From positions 1 to 35,496 of the forward strand of contig JAHJAR010000147.1 in assembly GCA_018814045.1 (NCBI GenBank): DNA of 35,496 bases, in the 5' to 3' direction. Positions within the stretch are counted from its first letter, which is position 1, and each line of letters opens with the position of its first letter. The translations under genes were made by a program, and so were the position numbers. The stretch is from Planctomycetota bacterium (GTDB lineage Bacteria > Planctomycetota > Phycisphaerae > UBA1845 > Fen-1342). Shown here piece after piece: positions 24,571 to 31,795 of the stretch. The notes beneath the pieces were generated by a model. The model was not told where the DNA came from. It did no database searches and saw only the letters and a list, made by a program, of their open reading frames with translations.

Positions 24571-26205
24571 ATGATGCAGATTCGGTTGCTGTCTCAACTC
24601 CGGTGCAGGGTCTGGTCGGTGGCATCTGGCCTGGTGGGTCTGGTTGTGCTTGTGCTGCTGCCACTGGGTGGCTGCGCGGAGTGTGATAAGCCCGCTCCGC
24701 CCGCCGAGCGTCCCAACGTGCTGTGGATCGTGTGGGACACCGTGCGGGCCGATCACCTCAGCCTCTATGGCTACGAGAAGCCCACGACGCCGAAGCTCGC
24801 GCAGTGGGCCGCGGCTGCGCGGGTATATGAGAACTGCATCTCGGCCGCCAGCTACACCGTGCCGGCGCACGCCTCGATGTTCACCGGGCTGCTGCCGCCG
24901 GAGCATGGGGCGAATAACGCGTACATGCACCTTGATGCGCGGTTCGTGACGCTGGCGGAGTTACTGGGCGCGGCGGGCTACGAGACGTACATGTTCTCGG
25001 CCAACCCGAATGTCACGGCGGAGCGCAATCTCACGCAGGGCTTCGACGTTGTGGAACATCCCTGGGGGTTGCGGTATCGCGATCGGGCTTTGCAGATTGT
25101 GACCAGCAAGATTGCGCCGCACGACCGCAGCACGGAGTTGGCGGACGCCCTGCGCTCGGGCCGCCTGGGGCCGTGGAACATCAAGGCGTGTGGCGAGCTG
25201 GCGCAGACGGGCGTCGCGAGCTGGTTGCAGCAGCGTGACCCGCGGCCGCCCTTCTTCGCGTTCATCAACTACATGGAAGCGCACCGGCCGCTGATTCCGC
25301 CGGAAGAGCATCGCCGGCGGGTGATGACGCCTGAGCAGGTCAGGCGTTCGTACGAAGTTGACCGCTCCTGGTTGCCGTCGTGGGAGTATACGTTCGGGTT
25401 GCGTGATTATACGGACGAGGAACTGGCGGTGATCGCCGGGACGTATGACGCGGCCGTCGCTGAACTGGACGATATGACGGACCGCTTGCTCAAGGCGCTC
25501 GAGGCGGGCGGACACCTGAAGAACACGGTGGTGATCGTGACGTCGGACCACGGGGAGCACCTCGGTGAGCAGCACATGCTGGATCACCAGTTCTCGGTGT
25601 ACCAGGCGCTCTTGAACATCCCACTGGTCGTGCACTACCCGCCGCGACTGGCCGCAGGGCGCGACGCTCGGCCGGTGCTGAACTCGGACCTGTTTCCGAC
25701 GTTGCTGGAGTTGACCGGCGTGGCCCCGCCGCCGGACTTACGGACACAGGCGCGCAGCCTGCTGGCACCGCAGACGGCGCGGCCGCGTTTCGCGGCCTGT
25801 CCCTCGTACCTGCCGCGCGCGATCCGCAGCGTGCAGGCCGCCCATCCGGATTGGAATCCGCAGCCCTGGCTCCAGGGTTTGCAGGCGTACTTCGATGGGC
25901 CGTACAAACTCATTGCCGGGGCCGGTGGACGCCGCGAGCTCTATCAGTTGGAGCGTGATCCGGGCGAGCGGGAGAATCTGCTTGGCAGGGAGGTCGCGGT
26001 GGCACAGCGGCTGGAGGTTGGGCTGCGGTCGTACCTGGCCGGGCTCAATCCCGCGCCGACGTTGACCACGCCGTTGACCGGGATGTCTGAGGAGCAGCGG
26101 AAGCGCCTCGAGGCGCTGGGATACCTTGGCGGGGGGCCGGACGATGGTGCGGACTATGAGCCAACGTCCGCTCCCGCGAGCACATCCCGGGCTGATGGGC
26201 GCTGA
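24571..26205 (+). CDS. Sulfatase-fold lipoprotein with Thr at the nucleophile position (1 of 2)
   Basis: A 544-residue protein of the alkaline-phosphatase/sulfatase superfamily. A lipobox (LLPLGGC, Cys35) ends the signal sequence, so it is lipid-anchored outside the inner membrane. The fold starts at NVLWIVWDTVRADHLSLYGY (metal-ligand Asp56) and continues with SYTVPAHASMFTGLLP. Aligned to the sulfatase signature C/S-x-P-x-R-x-x-x-x-T-G, this gives Thr96 where the formylglycine Cys or Ser should be, and His for the Arg. IVTSDHGEHLGEQHMLDH carries the second metal-ligand pair. It ends in LEALGYLGG, a common C-terminal motif of this group. With Thr it cannot form formylglycine; Thr nucleophiles occur in phosphotransferases or phosphodiesterases of the superfamily, so sulfatase activity is doubtful. 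The SD is weak (GTGAG). The second copy follows after 55 bases. Confidence 0.85.
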   Translation: MMQIRLLSQLRCRVWSVASGLVGLVVLVLLPLGGCAECDKPAPPAERPNVLWIVWDTVRADHLSLYGYEKPTTPKLAQWAAAARVYENCISAASYTVPAHASMFTGLLPPEHGANNAYMHLDARFVTLAELLGAAGYETYMFSANPNVTAERNLTQGFDVVEHPWGLRYRDRALQIVTSKIAPHDRSTELADALRSGRLGPWNIKACGELAQTGVASWLQQRDPRPPFFAFINYMEAHRPLIPPEEHRRRVMTPEQVRRSYEVDRSWLPSWEYTFGLRDYTDEELAVIAGTYDAAVAELDDMTDRLLKALEAGGHLKNTVVIVTSDHGEHLGEQHMLDHQFSVYQALLNIPLVVHYPPRLAAGRDARPVLNSDLFPTLLELTGVAPPPDLRTQARSLLAPQTARPRFAACPSYLPRAIRSVQAAHPDWNPQPWLQGLQAYFDGPYKLIAGAGGRRELYQLERDPGERENLLGREVAVAQRLEVGLRSYLAGLNPAPTLTTPLTGMSEEQRKRLEALGYLGGGPDDGADYEPTSAPASTSRADGR

Positions 26206-26260
26206 GCGCGACGACGCCCGGCGGGACGTGGAACGTACCGGGCGCAGAAGGAGAAAAGCA

Positions 26261-27709
26261 GTGAGGCACAGGAGAATTTGGCGTAGCGCCACGGTGGCCG
26301 TCTCCGTACTAGCCGGACTCGTGACCGCAGGCTGCTCGAAGACGCCCGGCGAGCGTCCCAAAGCGGACTACAACGTGCTGCTGGTGACGCTCGATACGAC
26401 GCGCGCGGACTACCTCAGTTGCTATGGCCACACGCCGGAAACCAGTCCGAATCTCGACGCGCTGGCGCGCGAGGGGATCAGGTTTGCGAAGGCGATCTCC
26501 CAGTCGGCGGCGACGCCCGTGTCGCATGCGTCGATTCTCACGGGGCTGAATCCGTATCAGCATGGCGTACGGGTCATTTACGCGGAGGAAGGCTACCGGC
26601 TGCCCGACAACGTGCCCACGTTGGCGACGCTGCTGAAGGGGCACGGTTGGCAAACGGCCGCCTATCTCAGCTCCTTCACGGTCTCGGAGTTCTACGGATT
26701 CGACCGCGGGTTCGATACATTCGACAGCGGTCTGAAGGTCCCCGCGCACGAGTCGTTCCAGAAGGGCGACGGGGTCTGGCTGTGGCCAGTCAAGGAAAAT
26801 CAGCGGCGGTCAGATGCCACCACTGACCAGGCCATTGCGGGGCTGAAGCAGGCCCAGGGGCCATTCTGCGCGTGGGTGCACTACTGGGATCCGCACGACC
26901 CGCAGGTGCTGCCGCCGGACGACGTCATGGCACGTTTCGTGTCTGATGGGATGGACATGCCCACGCGGCGGCGGGCGATCTACGCCGCCGAGGTCTTCTA
27001 CATGGACTCGCAGTTTGGCCGGCTGATTCAGTATCTCAAGGAGGCCGGCGAGTACGAGAAGACGATCATCGTAGTTGTGGCGGATCATGGCGAGGGGCTG
27101 GGGGATCACGACTGGTGGTTCCATCGTATCCTCTACCAGGAGCAAATCCACGTACCGCTGATAATGCGTGTGCCGGGCTGGCCATCGGGAAAGGTGGTGT
27201 CCGACTTGGTGCGAACGGTTGACATCGTGCCGACGATCCTGGAAGCGCTCGGTGCGGCGCCGCCGGCGGGGGTGGCGGGGCGCAGCGTGCGGCCGCTGGT
27301 GGAGGGGCAGGCCGATACGGTACGCATTGCCTACGCGGATGCGATTAATGCGTTCGACCTGAACTCCAAGCTGGCCGAACAGCGGCCGCTGGACGAGATG
27401 TTGCATTGTGCTACGGATGGGACCTGGAAGCTGATTCTGCGCCCGCGGCTGGAAGACCAGAGCGAACTCTACAATATCAAGGACGATCCGCGTGAGACGA
27501 AGAACCTCTACGCGCAGGAGAGCGGACACGCCGATCGGCTGAAGGTGGAATTGGCCAAGTGCAACGGGTTCGTCAACAAGCCGTTTGGCGCGGCGGTCGA
27601 CCCGGATGTGCAGGCTCGCCTGCGCTCGCTCGGCTACCTGGGCGGTGACAGCAGTTCCACGCCGCCACCGGCGCCCACGACGAGACCGGCGACGACTTCG
27701 CGACCGTAG
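26261..27709 (+). CDS. Sulfatase-fold lipoprotein with Thr at the nucleophile position (2 of 2)
   Basis: A 482-residue paralogue of the preceding gene. I chose the GTG at 26261 because AAGGAG lies seven bases upstream and it gives a standard lipoprotein signal (RHRRIWRSATVAVSVLAGL, then VTAGC, Cys25); the frame upstream overlaps the first sulfatase and is basic junk. Metal and nucleophile segments: VLLVTLDTTRADYLSCYGH (Asp45), ATPVSHASILTGL (Thr85 at the formylglycine position, His at the Arg position) and VVADHGEGLGDHDWWFH. It ends RLRSLGYLGG, followed by a Pro/Thr-rich tail. The two proteins likely act on the same kind of envelope or extracellular polymer, but the chemistry (sulfate, phosphate or phosphonate ester) cannot be read from sequence. 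Confidence 0.86.
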   Translation: MRHRRIWRSATVAVSVLAGLVTAGCSKTPGERPKADYNVLLVTLDTTRADYLSCYGHTPETSPNLDALAREGIRFAKAISQSAATPVSHASILTGLNPYQHGVRVIYAEEGYRLPDNVPTLATLLKGHGWQTAAYLSSFTVSEFYGFDRGFDTFDSGLKVPAHESFQKGDGVWLWPVKENQRRSDATTDQAIAGLKQAQGPFCAWVHYWDPHDPQVLPPDDVMARFVSDGMDMPTRRRAIYAAEVFYMDSQFGRLIQYLKEAGEYEKTIIVVVADHGEGLGDHDWWFHRILYQEQIHVPLIMRVPGWPSGKVVSDLVRTVDIVPTILEALGAAPPAGVAGRSVRPLVEGQADTVRIAYADAINAFDLNSKLAEQRPLDEMLHCATDGTWKLILRPRLEDQSELYNIKDDPRETKNLYAQESGHADRLKVELAKCNGFVNKPFGAAVDPDVQARLRSLGYLGGDSSSTPPPAPTTRPATTSRP

Positions 27710-27746
27710 TGTTCCGAATCCGAAGTTCGTTTAACAACGTGGATCG

Positions 27747-27802
27747 AAGAGCCGCGGGCTGCAGCCCGCGCGGCGCCGCGCAGGCTGAAGCCTGCGGCTC
27801 TT
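27747..27802. repeat. Y-shaped palindromic element (stem with two inner hairpins)
   Basis: Outer arms AAGAGCCGC (27747-27755) and GCGGCTCTT (27794-27802) enclose two smaller palindromes, GGGCTGCAGCCC and AGGCTGAAGCCT, on either side of a GCGC-rich centre. Predicted folding is a three-way junction. It lies 37 bases after the second sulfatase-fold gene, and a TT follows, so it may also act as a terminator. The sequence has the look of a dispersed REP-type repeat. Confidence 0.7.
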
Positions 27803-27935
27803 TCAGTGAGCGAGACTCTTGTACCGAAGTTCGGACTCAGGACTAGTGTAGTGTCTCATAATCACGACGTCCTTCCGAGTTCTCATGGGGCTTGCGCCGC
27901 ACCCTCGGGGGATGAAAATCAGAATTTACGGAGCA

Positions 27936-28009
27936 GCCGCGACCGTGAGGGGGCGGTTGTGTCGAGAACCGGTCGGCGCCGCCGGCCATCGCTCCCTGGC
28001 GGTCGCGGC
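27936..28009. repeat. Imperfect 20-bp inverted repeat related to the dispersed element at 29777
   Basis: The left arm 27936-27955 and right arm 27990-28009 pair at 17 of 20 positions. The left arm with its flank (27935-27959) matches the reverse complement of the 29777 element at about 23 of 25 positions. The right arm matches the same element in forward orientation (20 of 21). It therefore looks like two inverted half-copies. It ends only eight bases before the GGAG ribosome-binding site of the next gene. Confidence 0.6.
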
Positions 28010-28026
28010 GGACATCGGAGCTTGGT

Positions 28027-29661
28027 TTGATACGATCAACGCGCTGGCGGGATCTGCTGGTGTTTACGGGCGTGTGGGTGCCGTACGCGCTACTGACGTG
28101 GCACTTCTGGTTCGTCTGTGATGACGCGTTTATCTCGTTTCGCTATGCCCGGAATTGGGTGGCGGGGCACGGGTTGCGCTATAACCTGGGCAACGAGCTG
28201 CCCGTCGAGGGTTATAGCAACTTCCTGTGGGTGGTCGCCTGCGCCGTGGTCGAGTTCTTTAGAGCGGACCCGACGCTGTGGGTGCCGTTGGTGTCGGGCG
28301 CCTGTGGCTCGGTGCTGCTCTACCTGGTCTTTCGAGTGCTGCGTGTCCGCTTCGGAACGAGCCTGCCGGTAGCGGCGTTGGCCGCCGCTGCGCTCGGCTG
28401 GTTCCCGCCCTTTGCGGTCTGGTCGAGCAGCGGGCTGGAGACGATGGCGTTTGCGCTGCTGACGTTCGTCACATTCGAGCGGCTGGCATTGCGGCGGGAG
28501 CGGATGGCGCCCGTGGCGGGCGGGCTGGCCGGGCTGGCAACGGCCCTGATCCGCATTGAAGGGCTGGCCTGGGCTGTTCTGATCGGCGTGCTGGCGCTGC
28601 TCGGGCGCTACCTGGCGCGGCAGAAGTGTCGGCGGGCGATGCTCATCTTCTGCGGCATCCTCGGGGTGGGGTTCGGGGTCTATTTCGGGTGTCGTTACGC
28701 CTATTACGAGCGCCCGTTGGCGAACACGGCCTACGCCAAGGCGGGGATGAGTGTCGCGGGAATGCTGCGGGGCTTGAAGTATGTGGGCGAGTTTGTGCTG
28801 ACGTTCATCACGCCGGCGCTGGTCGCGCCGGCGGCGTTGGTGGCGCTGCGCAAGGTCGAGAAGAGCGTGGCCGTGCCGGTGCTGGGGTTTGTGCTGGCGA
28901 ACCTGGGTTATGCGGTGGCGGTGGGTGGGGACTGGATGACGATGGGGCGCATCCTCATTCACGGGCTCGTGGTGGGTGGGGCGCTTCTATTGGGCTGGCT
29001 CTTGCACGCGTGCTGGGGGCGTTCTGTCGGAAGAAGAGCGTTCACCTTCGGGCTGGGTGCGAGCGTGATTGCGCTGGGCCTGCTGCCGGGCTGGGACATC
29101 CACCTGGTGCCGGAGTCGGTGCGCGCCCGGCTTCACTTCCGCTACAACAAGCCGGACTACCGCAGCGAGTTCGAGCAGTGGGTCTATATGCGCGATGCGC
29201 CGGTGGGTTGGACGCGCGCGGGGCAGGGGCTGAAGACGCGGACCCGGCCCGGTGAGACGTGCGTGCTGGGCGCCATCGGCGCCGTCGGCTACTACTCCGA
29301 TCTGTATGTGTACGACACGAACGGCCTGGTTACGGCCGAGGTGATCCTGGTCGAGAGTTCGGCCGCCGAGCGTTCCCCGGGCCATGACAAGCACGTGCCG
29401 TTCAACTACTTCCTGAAGTACCATCCGACATTGTTGTGCCACGTTCTGAAGCCGCTCCCGCGCGCTGCCGTGCTGAGCCATGCGCAATCATGGCAGAAGA
29501 GCGAATGGGGCCGCGCGTATGTTCCCGACGTCATCCCCATCTCTGATCCGCAGGACGACGGGCAGGCCTTTTACATTATCTACTTCCGGCGCATCGATGT
29601 CGGTGTCGATCCGGCGACGGCCTGGCAGCAGTTTTACCACGGCGCGCGTTTTCTGCCATAG
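28027..29661 (+). CDS. Polytopic GT-C-type glycosyltransferase-like membrane protein
   Basis: A 544-residue multi-spanning protein with about ten hydrophobic helices. The first extracytoplasmic loop carries CDDAFISFRYARNWVAGHGL and then GNELPVEGYSNFLWV. This is the D-D-x-(Y/F)-I-x-F-R-Y-A...VEGY-(S/T)-x-x-L-W pattern of lipid-phosphate-sugar-dependent GT-C enzymes related to mycobacterial AftB-like arabinofuranosyltransferases; the DD pair is the usual catalytic or metal site. Residues ~370-544 form a soluble extracytoplasmic C-terminal domain (GETCVLGAIGAVGYYSDLYVYDTNGLV). The start is a TTG at 28027 with GGAG six bases upstream. It probably transfers a sugar to an envelope glycan or protein; donor and acceptor are unknown. 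Confidence 0.8.
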   Translation: MIRSTRWRDLLVFTGVWVPYALLTWHFWFVCDDAFISFRYARNWVAGHGLRYNLGNELPVEGYSNFLWVVACAVVEFFRADPTLWVPLVSGACGSVLLYLVFRVLRVRFGTSLPVAALAAAALGWFPPFAVWSSSGLETMAFALLTFVTFERLALRRERMAPVAGGLAGLATALIRIEGLAWAVLIGVLALLGRYLARQKCRRAMLIFCGILGVGFGVYFGCRYAYYERPLANTAYAKAGMSVAGMLRGLKYVGEFVLTFITPALVAPAALVALRKVEKSVAVPVLGFVLANLGYAVAVGGDWMTMGRILIHGLVVGGALLLGWLLHACWGRSVGRRAFTFGLGASVIALGLLPGWDIHLVPESVRARLHFRYNKPDYRSEFEQWVYMRDAPVGWTRAGQGLKTRTRPGETCVLGAIGAVGYYSDLYVYDTNGLVTAEVILVESSAAERSPGHDKHVPFNYFLKYHPTLLCHVLKPLPRAAVLSHAQSWQKSEWGRAYVPDVIPISDPQDDGQAFYIIYFRRIDVGVDPATAWQQFYHGARFLP

Positions 29662-29693
29662 CGTGGTGACTCGTTGAGAGCTGACCATATACA

Positions 29694-29748
29694 GGGTGGG
29701 ACAGGCGTCGCGCCTGTCGCTGCAACGGGCGAGACGCCCGTGCCACCC
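29694..29748. repeat. Y-shaped palindromic element downstream of the GT-C gene
   Basis: GGGTGG (29694-29699) and CCACCC (29743-29748) form the base stem. Inside are two perfect 7-bp hairpins, ACAGGCG-TCG-CGCCTGT (29701-29717) and ACGGGCG-AGA-CGCCCGT (29725-29741). The architecture is the same as at 27747-27802 with different sequence. It starts 33 bases after the gene's stop and could end transcription. Confidence 0.72.
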
Positions 29749-29776
29749 ACGTGGGAGTACTGCGAGTCACCGGAAG

Positions 29777-29894
29777 CTATCCCAAAACTGACCAGAACTC
29801 GGCAGCAGCACCGATCCGCGCGCGTAGGCCAGCGGTTTCTTCGCAACCGCTCCCTGACGGTCGCGGCTCGGAAAGGGTTTTGGGATAGGTTCTA
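29777..29894 (+). repeat. Dispersed element copy 1 with terminal inverted repeats
   Basis: CTATCCCAAAAC (29777-29788) and its exact complement GTTTTGGGATAG (29877-29888, continuing GTTCTA to 29894) bound ~112 bases. The centre has a hairpin AGCGGTT-TCTTCGC-AACCGCT (29831-29851). The interior matches the reverse complement of copy 2 at roughly four of five positions. It contains no coding capacity, so it is MITE- or REP-like. Confidence 0.72.
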
Positions 29895-29937
29895 CACTGG
29901 CGGCGGGTTGGCGGCAGAGCCGCGCGGCCGCACAGGT

Positions 29938-31515
29938 TCAATAACGCTTCCGAATGCGCGTCAGCAGGACAAGCGTCTCGTCGGGGGCGGCGGTATTGTC
30001 GGTGTCCAAGGAAGGGTGGATGACGCGGATGCGCCGGTGGGGGAAAACCAGTTCGGCCCAGGCCTGGACAGAGTAATCTCGAACGATGGATGTGCCGTAT
30101 ACAGTCGCACTTCCTGTGCGCGGCGGAACCTGAAGTGGCAACGGGGGAGCCTGGACAACGCTGCCAGCAGGAGCATGCTCCAGTTGGGCACGCAGCTCGG
30201 TCAGGAACTCGCGGCCGGCGTCGCTGGCACGCTGCCATTCGTCGTAGCGCTGGACGTACGGAGAATAGCGCGCTTGCCAGCCGAGGAGCGCGGTCAGCAG
30301 CAGTAGTGCCAGGGCGGAGGCGGTGCGGAGTGGAGCCGCCTTGATGCGCAGCCCCGCGACCAGGCCGTCAGCCACGGCGCCGACGAATATCGCCAGACCA
30401 GCCGTGGGTAGCAGCAGGTACCATTGGTGGATGAGTCCGGTGGCCGAGTACAGGAGCATTATGATCGCGAGCCACCAGGCGCCCAGCAGGCCGGCCCGCA
30501 ACACGGTGCGCTGCGCGGCTGTGGCCGCCACGCGTTGACGCCAGATCAGTCGGCATAGTGCGACCAGTGCCAACGTGGCTCCCACGCCGATCAGCAGGCC
30601 GAGGCCGGCGCGCGTTTCGAGCATGGTTGTTTGGGGGAAGATCAGCCAGCGCAGTAATGCGACCGACGCGTTCGGGTAGTCGGCAAAGGCCCGCACGACG
30701 GAGGCGTTTCCATGCCCCCCCAGGCCGCCGATCACCGCCACGCGGGCCGCGATCATCACGGCCACCGCCACTACGTGCGGGACCAGAGCGATGAATGCGT
30801 GGCGGAAGCGCTGTGGCAGGCCTGTTCTCGGCGAGTAGAGCAGAACCGCCGCGAAGCTCAGGGCGGGCAGCACGAGGCCGGTTTCCTTCGAGGCAATCGC
30901 GAGCAGGCCGAAAATGGCGGGCAGTATCGGCGGACGCCGCAGCGCCAGGGCCCGTGGCGAGCTCTGCGCCCAGAGCGAGAGGGCCATGAACAGGCCGCAG
31001 AGGATCTCGGGGCGGCGCGGTGGGACGGGGACGATCTCGTGGTTGGTCGAGTGCAGCAGGAAGAAGAGCATCGTCACCCACGGTGCGACGTACGCCCGGG
31101 GGCCGGCCAGTCGCCGCGCGAGGGTGTACAGCGCTGCCGCACAGGCGGCGAACAGGAGCACATTAGTCAACTGATAACCGAAGGGCTCGAGCTGCCACAG
31201 GGCGTAGTCGCCGGCGAAGGAGAGATTGAGCAGCGGACGGTAGAAGTCGCTCGAGTAGCGGCCGTCCATGAGCTTCTCGGTGAAGTTGCCGGCGAAGTCT
31301 CCGAGGGACTGCACGCGACTGGTGATGATGATCGGGTAGCTGTCCCAGCCCAGCAGGCCATAGTCACGGGCCTGCCAGAGCAGAATGCCGGCGGCGAGGG
31401 TTAGCACGGCGGCGGGCGCCACACGTGTGAGCCACTTCTGCGTCGAGGTGCTTGCCGGGGAAGCCGCGCGGGCTGTCGGGTTGCGGTTGCTGGTACTGTG
31501 AAGGCGTCGCGGCAT
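29938..31515 (-). CDS. Polytopic membrane protein, GT-39/PMT-like
   Basis: A 525-residue integral membrane protein with about ten to eleven hydrophobic helices after a basic N-terminus. The first loop has LLGWDSYPIIITSRVQSLGDF and then GRYSSDFYRPLLNLSFAGDYALW followed by PFGYQLTNVLLF. This is typical of PMT/GT-39-like (GT-C) proteins, in which an acidic residue in the first loop is catalytic (here the Asp in GWDSYP) and FYRPL...YQLTN(V/L)LLH is a standard second segment. The C-terminal ~115 residues are soluble and extracytoplasmic. I chose the ATG at 31515; 28 further codons are open upstream but basic and Pro-rich. It is flanked on both sides by the dispersed element, and the stop lies 43 bases from copy 1. 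Confidence 0.78.
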   Translation of the reverse strand: MPRRLHSTSNRNPTARAASPASTSTQKWLTRVAPAAVLTLAAGILLWQARDYGLLGWDSYPIIITSRVQSLGDFAGNFTEKLMDGRYSSDFYRPLLNLSFAGDYALWQLEPFGYQLTNVLLFAACAAALYTLARRLAGPRAYVAPWVTMLFFLLHSTNHEIVPVPPRRPEILCGLFMALSLWAQSSPRALALRRPPILPAIFGLLAIASKETGLVLPALSFAAVLLYSPRTGLPQRFRHAFIALVPHVVAVAVMIAARVAVIGGLGGHGNASVVRAFADYPNASVALLRWLIFPQTTMLETRAGLGLLIGVGATLALVALCRLIWRQRVAATAAQRTVLRAGLLGAWWLAIIMLLYSATGLIHQWYLLLPTAGLAIFVGAVADGLVAGLRIKAAPLRTASALALLLLTALLGWQARYSPYVQRYDEWQRASDAGREFLTELRAQLEHAPAGSVVQAPPLPLQVPPRTGSATVYGTSIVRDYSVQAWAELVFPHRRIRVIHPSLDTDNTAAPDETLVLLTRIRKRY

Positions 31516-31655
31516 GTTCCGGAGACCTCGACAACAGCCTGGCATTGCGCCGGGCTGTTGCGCCGCCGCGCCCGGGCGCGACAATGGTACGTGGGGCATG
31601 GTTCAGCGGCAACGACTCGGCGACTGCCGTAGCTCGGGGGTGAGCCCGATGAGGT

Positions 31656-31779
31656 TAGAACCTATCCCAAAACTTCTTCCTAGCCGCGACCGCAGGGGCG
31701 CGGTTGCCGAAAAACCGCTTGCTTACGCGCGCGGCTCGGTTCTGCTGCCCACCTTCGGATGGTTCTGGGATAGGTTCTA
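31656..31779 (-). repeat. Dispersed element copy 2 with terminal inverted repeats
   Basis: TAGAACCTATCCCAAAAC (31656-31673) and its complement at 31762-31779 agree at 17 of 18 positions. Inside, GCGGTT and AACCGC form the central hairpin seen in copy 1. Relative to copy 1 it is inverted. It occupies most of the gap between two minus-strand genes. Confidence 0.74.
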
Positions 31780-31795
31780 GTGGCCTGGCCGGCGC

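Larger units (their letters stand above)
27710..28026. other. Intergenic region with two palindromic elements
   Basis: This 317-base gap holds a Y-shaped palindrome (27747-27802) and an imperfect inverted repeat (27936-28009), both listed separately. The first is flanked by a 10-bp direct repeat CCGAAGTTCG at 27720-27729 and 27824-27833. Small open frames here are products of the repeats and are not supported as genes. Confidence 0.5.

Noticed and set aside
26126..26260. An in-frame extension of the second sulfatase-fold gene upstream of its GTG.
   Set aside because: It overlaps the end of the first gene, encodes basic residues and would bury the lipoprotein signal; GTG 26261 has a well-spaced AAGGAG.
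27806..28121. Two short plus-strand frames between the second sulfatase-fold gene and the GT-C gene.
   Set aside because: They consist of repeat-derived sequence, have no SD, and one overlaps the start of the GT-C gene in another frame.
29674..30306. Plus-strand frames running through the dispersed element (also 31514-31780).
   Set aside because: Translations of the repeat give stereotyped 'LAYARGS'- and 'FWDRF'-like peptides that come from the repeat sequence and not from a gene.
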